Below, in pieces: positions 5,100 through 5,174 of a stretch of DNA of 5,174 bases; position 1 is the stretch's first letter; each line of letters begins with the position of its first letter. Position numbers and translations under genes: made by a program. Origin of the DNA: an uncultured Eubacteriales bacterium (lineage in GTDB: Bacteria; Bacillota; Clostridia; Oscillospirales; Acutalibacteraceae); contig ONWI01000217.1 of assembly GCA_900321515.1 (NCBI GenBank), forward strand, positions 1-5,174, in the 5' to 3' direction. The notes beneath the pieces are model-generated. The model was not told the origin of the DNA and ran no database searches. It saw only the letters and a list, made by a program, of their open reading frames with translations.

Positions 5100-5174
5100 A
5101 GAACCCTCATGCACATCGTCACACGGACACCAGATTGACTGCGGCGCACAAGGCAAACCGCTTAATGCTGCTCG
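5100..5174 (-). ncRNA. ffs: Signal recognition particle RNA (ffs/scr), 3' part, cut by the window edge
   Basis: SRP RNA binds Ffh to target nascent membrane and secreted proteins to the translocon. On the minus strand the window begins CGAGCAGCATTAAGC, then GTGCGCCGCAG about 11 bases later. This closely matches the Bacillus subtilis scRNA wording AGCAGCATTAAGT...TGTGCCGCAGGGTTGCCTGG, as I recall it. AGCAGC (5167-5172) is the 3' strand of the conserved Ffh-binding symmetric loop; the GGAA-type tetraloop and the 5' half lie beyond position 5174. The location directly upstream of dnaX is the known position in many Firmicutes. The exact 3' end is uncertain and set here about 10 bases before the terminator stem. 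Whether it is the small or Alu-bearing large type cannot be told from this part. Confidence 0.85.

Noticed and set aside
5030..5149. A 40-residue N-terminal extension of DnaX from the in-frame ATG at 5149
   Set aside because: It would translate SRP RNA and the terminator hairpin and has no family similarity. The ATG at 5029 has a near-perfect ribosome site, and the protein then starts with the canonical MYQVLYRKWRP.
1..5174. Mobile element, CRISPR array, toxin-antitoxin pair or other defence module
   Set aside because: No spaced direct repeats, terminal inverted repeats, transposase/integrase motifs or small paired genes were seen; the strand is filled by conserved housekeeping genes.

Overview
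The window is a compact, one-directional stretch of what looks like a Clostridia-type Firmicutes chromosome. Every supported gene lies on the minus strand, so transcription runs from the right edge to the left. The lineage call rests on three things. An SRP RNA tail with Firmicutes-like wording sits just upstream of dnaX. The core order is dnaX-ybaB-recR, as in Bacillus. Shine-Dalgarno sites are strong AGGAGG-type. Base composition is close to balanced. A gut Oscillospirales/Ruminococcaceae-like source is plausible, but this is inference.

Right to left: positions 5174 to about 5100 hold the 3' part of the signal recognition particle RNA, cut by the window edge. A 10-bp perfect hairpin with a T-rich tail (5051-5089) follows. 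Then comes the housekeeping operon dnaX (clamp loader tau/gamma), ybaB/ebfC (nucleoid-associated protein), recR (recombination mediator) and smpB (trans-translation factor). Its genes are separated by 0 to 12 bases, and several Shine-Dalgarno sites are built into the previous stop codon. A hairpin terminator at 1857-1895 closes the operon.

After an 85-base promoter/leader region with inverted repeats (1776-1860), a second unit begins. It holds a MurR/RpiR-family regulator (HTH plus SIS domain) and, with a 4-base ATGA overlap, an HI0933/YhiN-family FAD-dependent oxidoreductase. The oxidoreductase runs off the left edge after 303 codons.

Functionally, the first unit groups protein targeting, replication, recombinational repair and ribosome rescue. 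The second pairs a probable sugar-phosphate-sensing regulator with a flavoprotein of unsettled function. I see no mobile element, CRISPR array, tRNA or clear accessory system. The most interesting points are modest: smpB at the end of the dnaX-ybaB-recR operon, the in-frame TGA-TTG junction between ybaB and recR, the hairpin between SRP RNA and dnaX with little room for a separate promoter, the inverted repeats upstream of the regulator, and a canonical A-AAA-AAG slippery heptamer with an immediate -1 stop in the flavoprotein gene.
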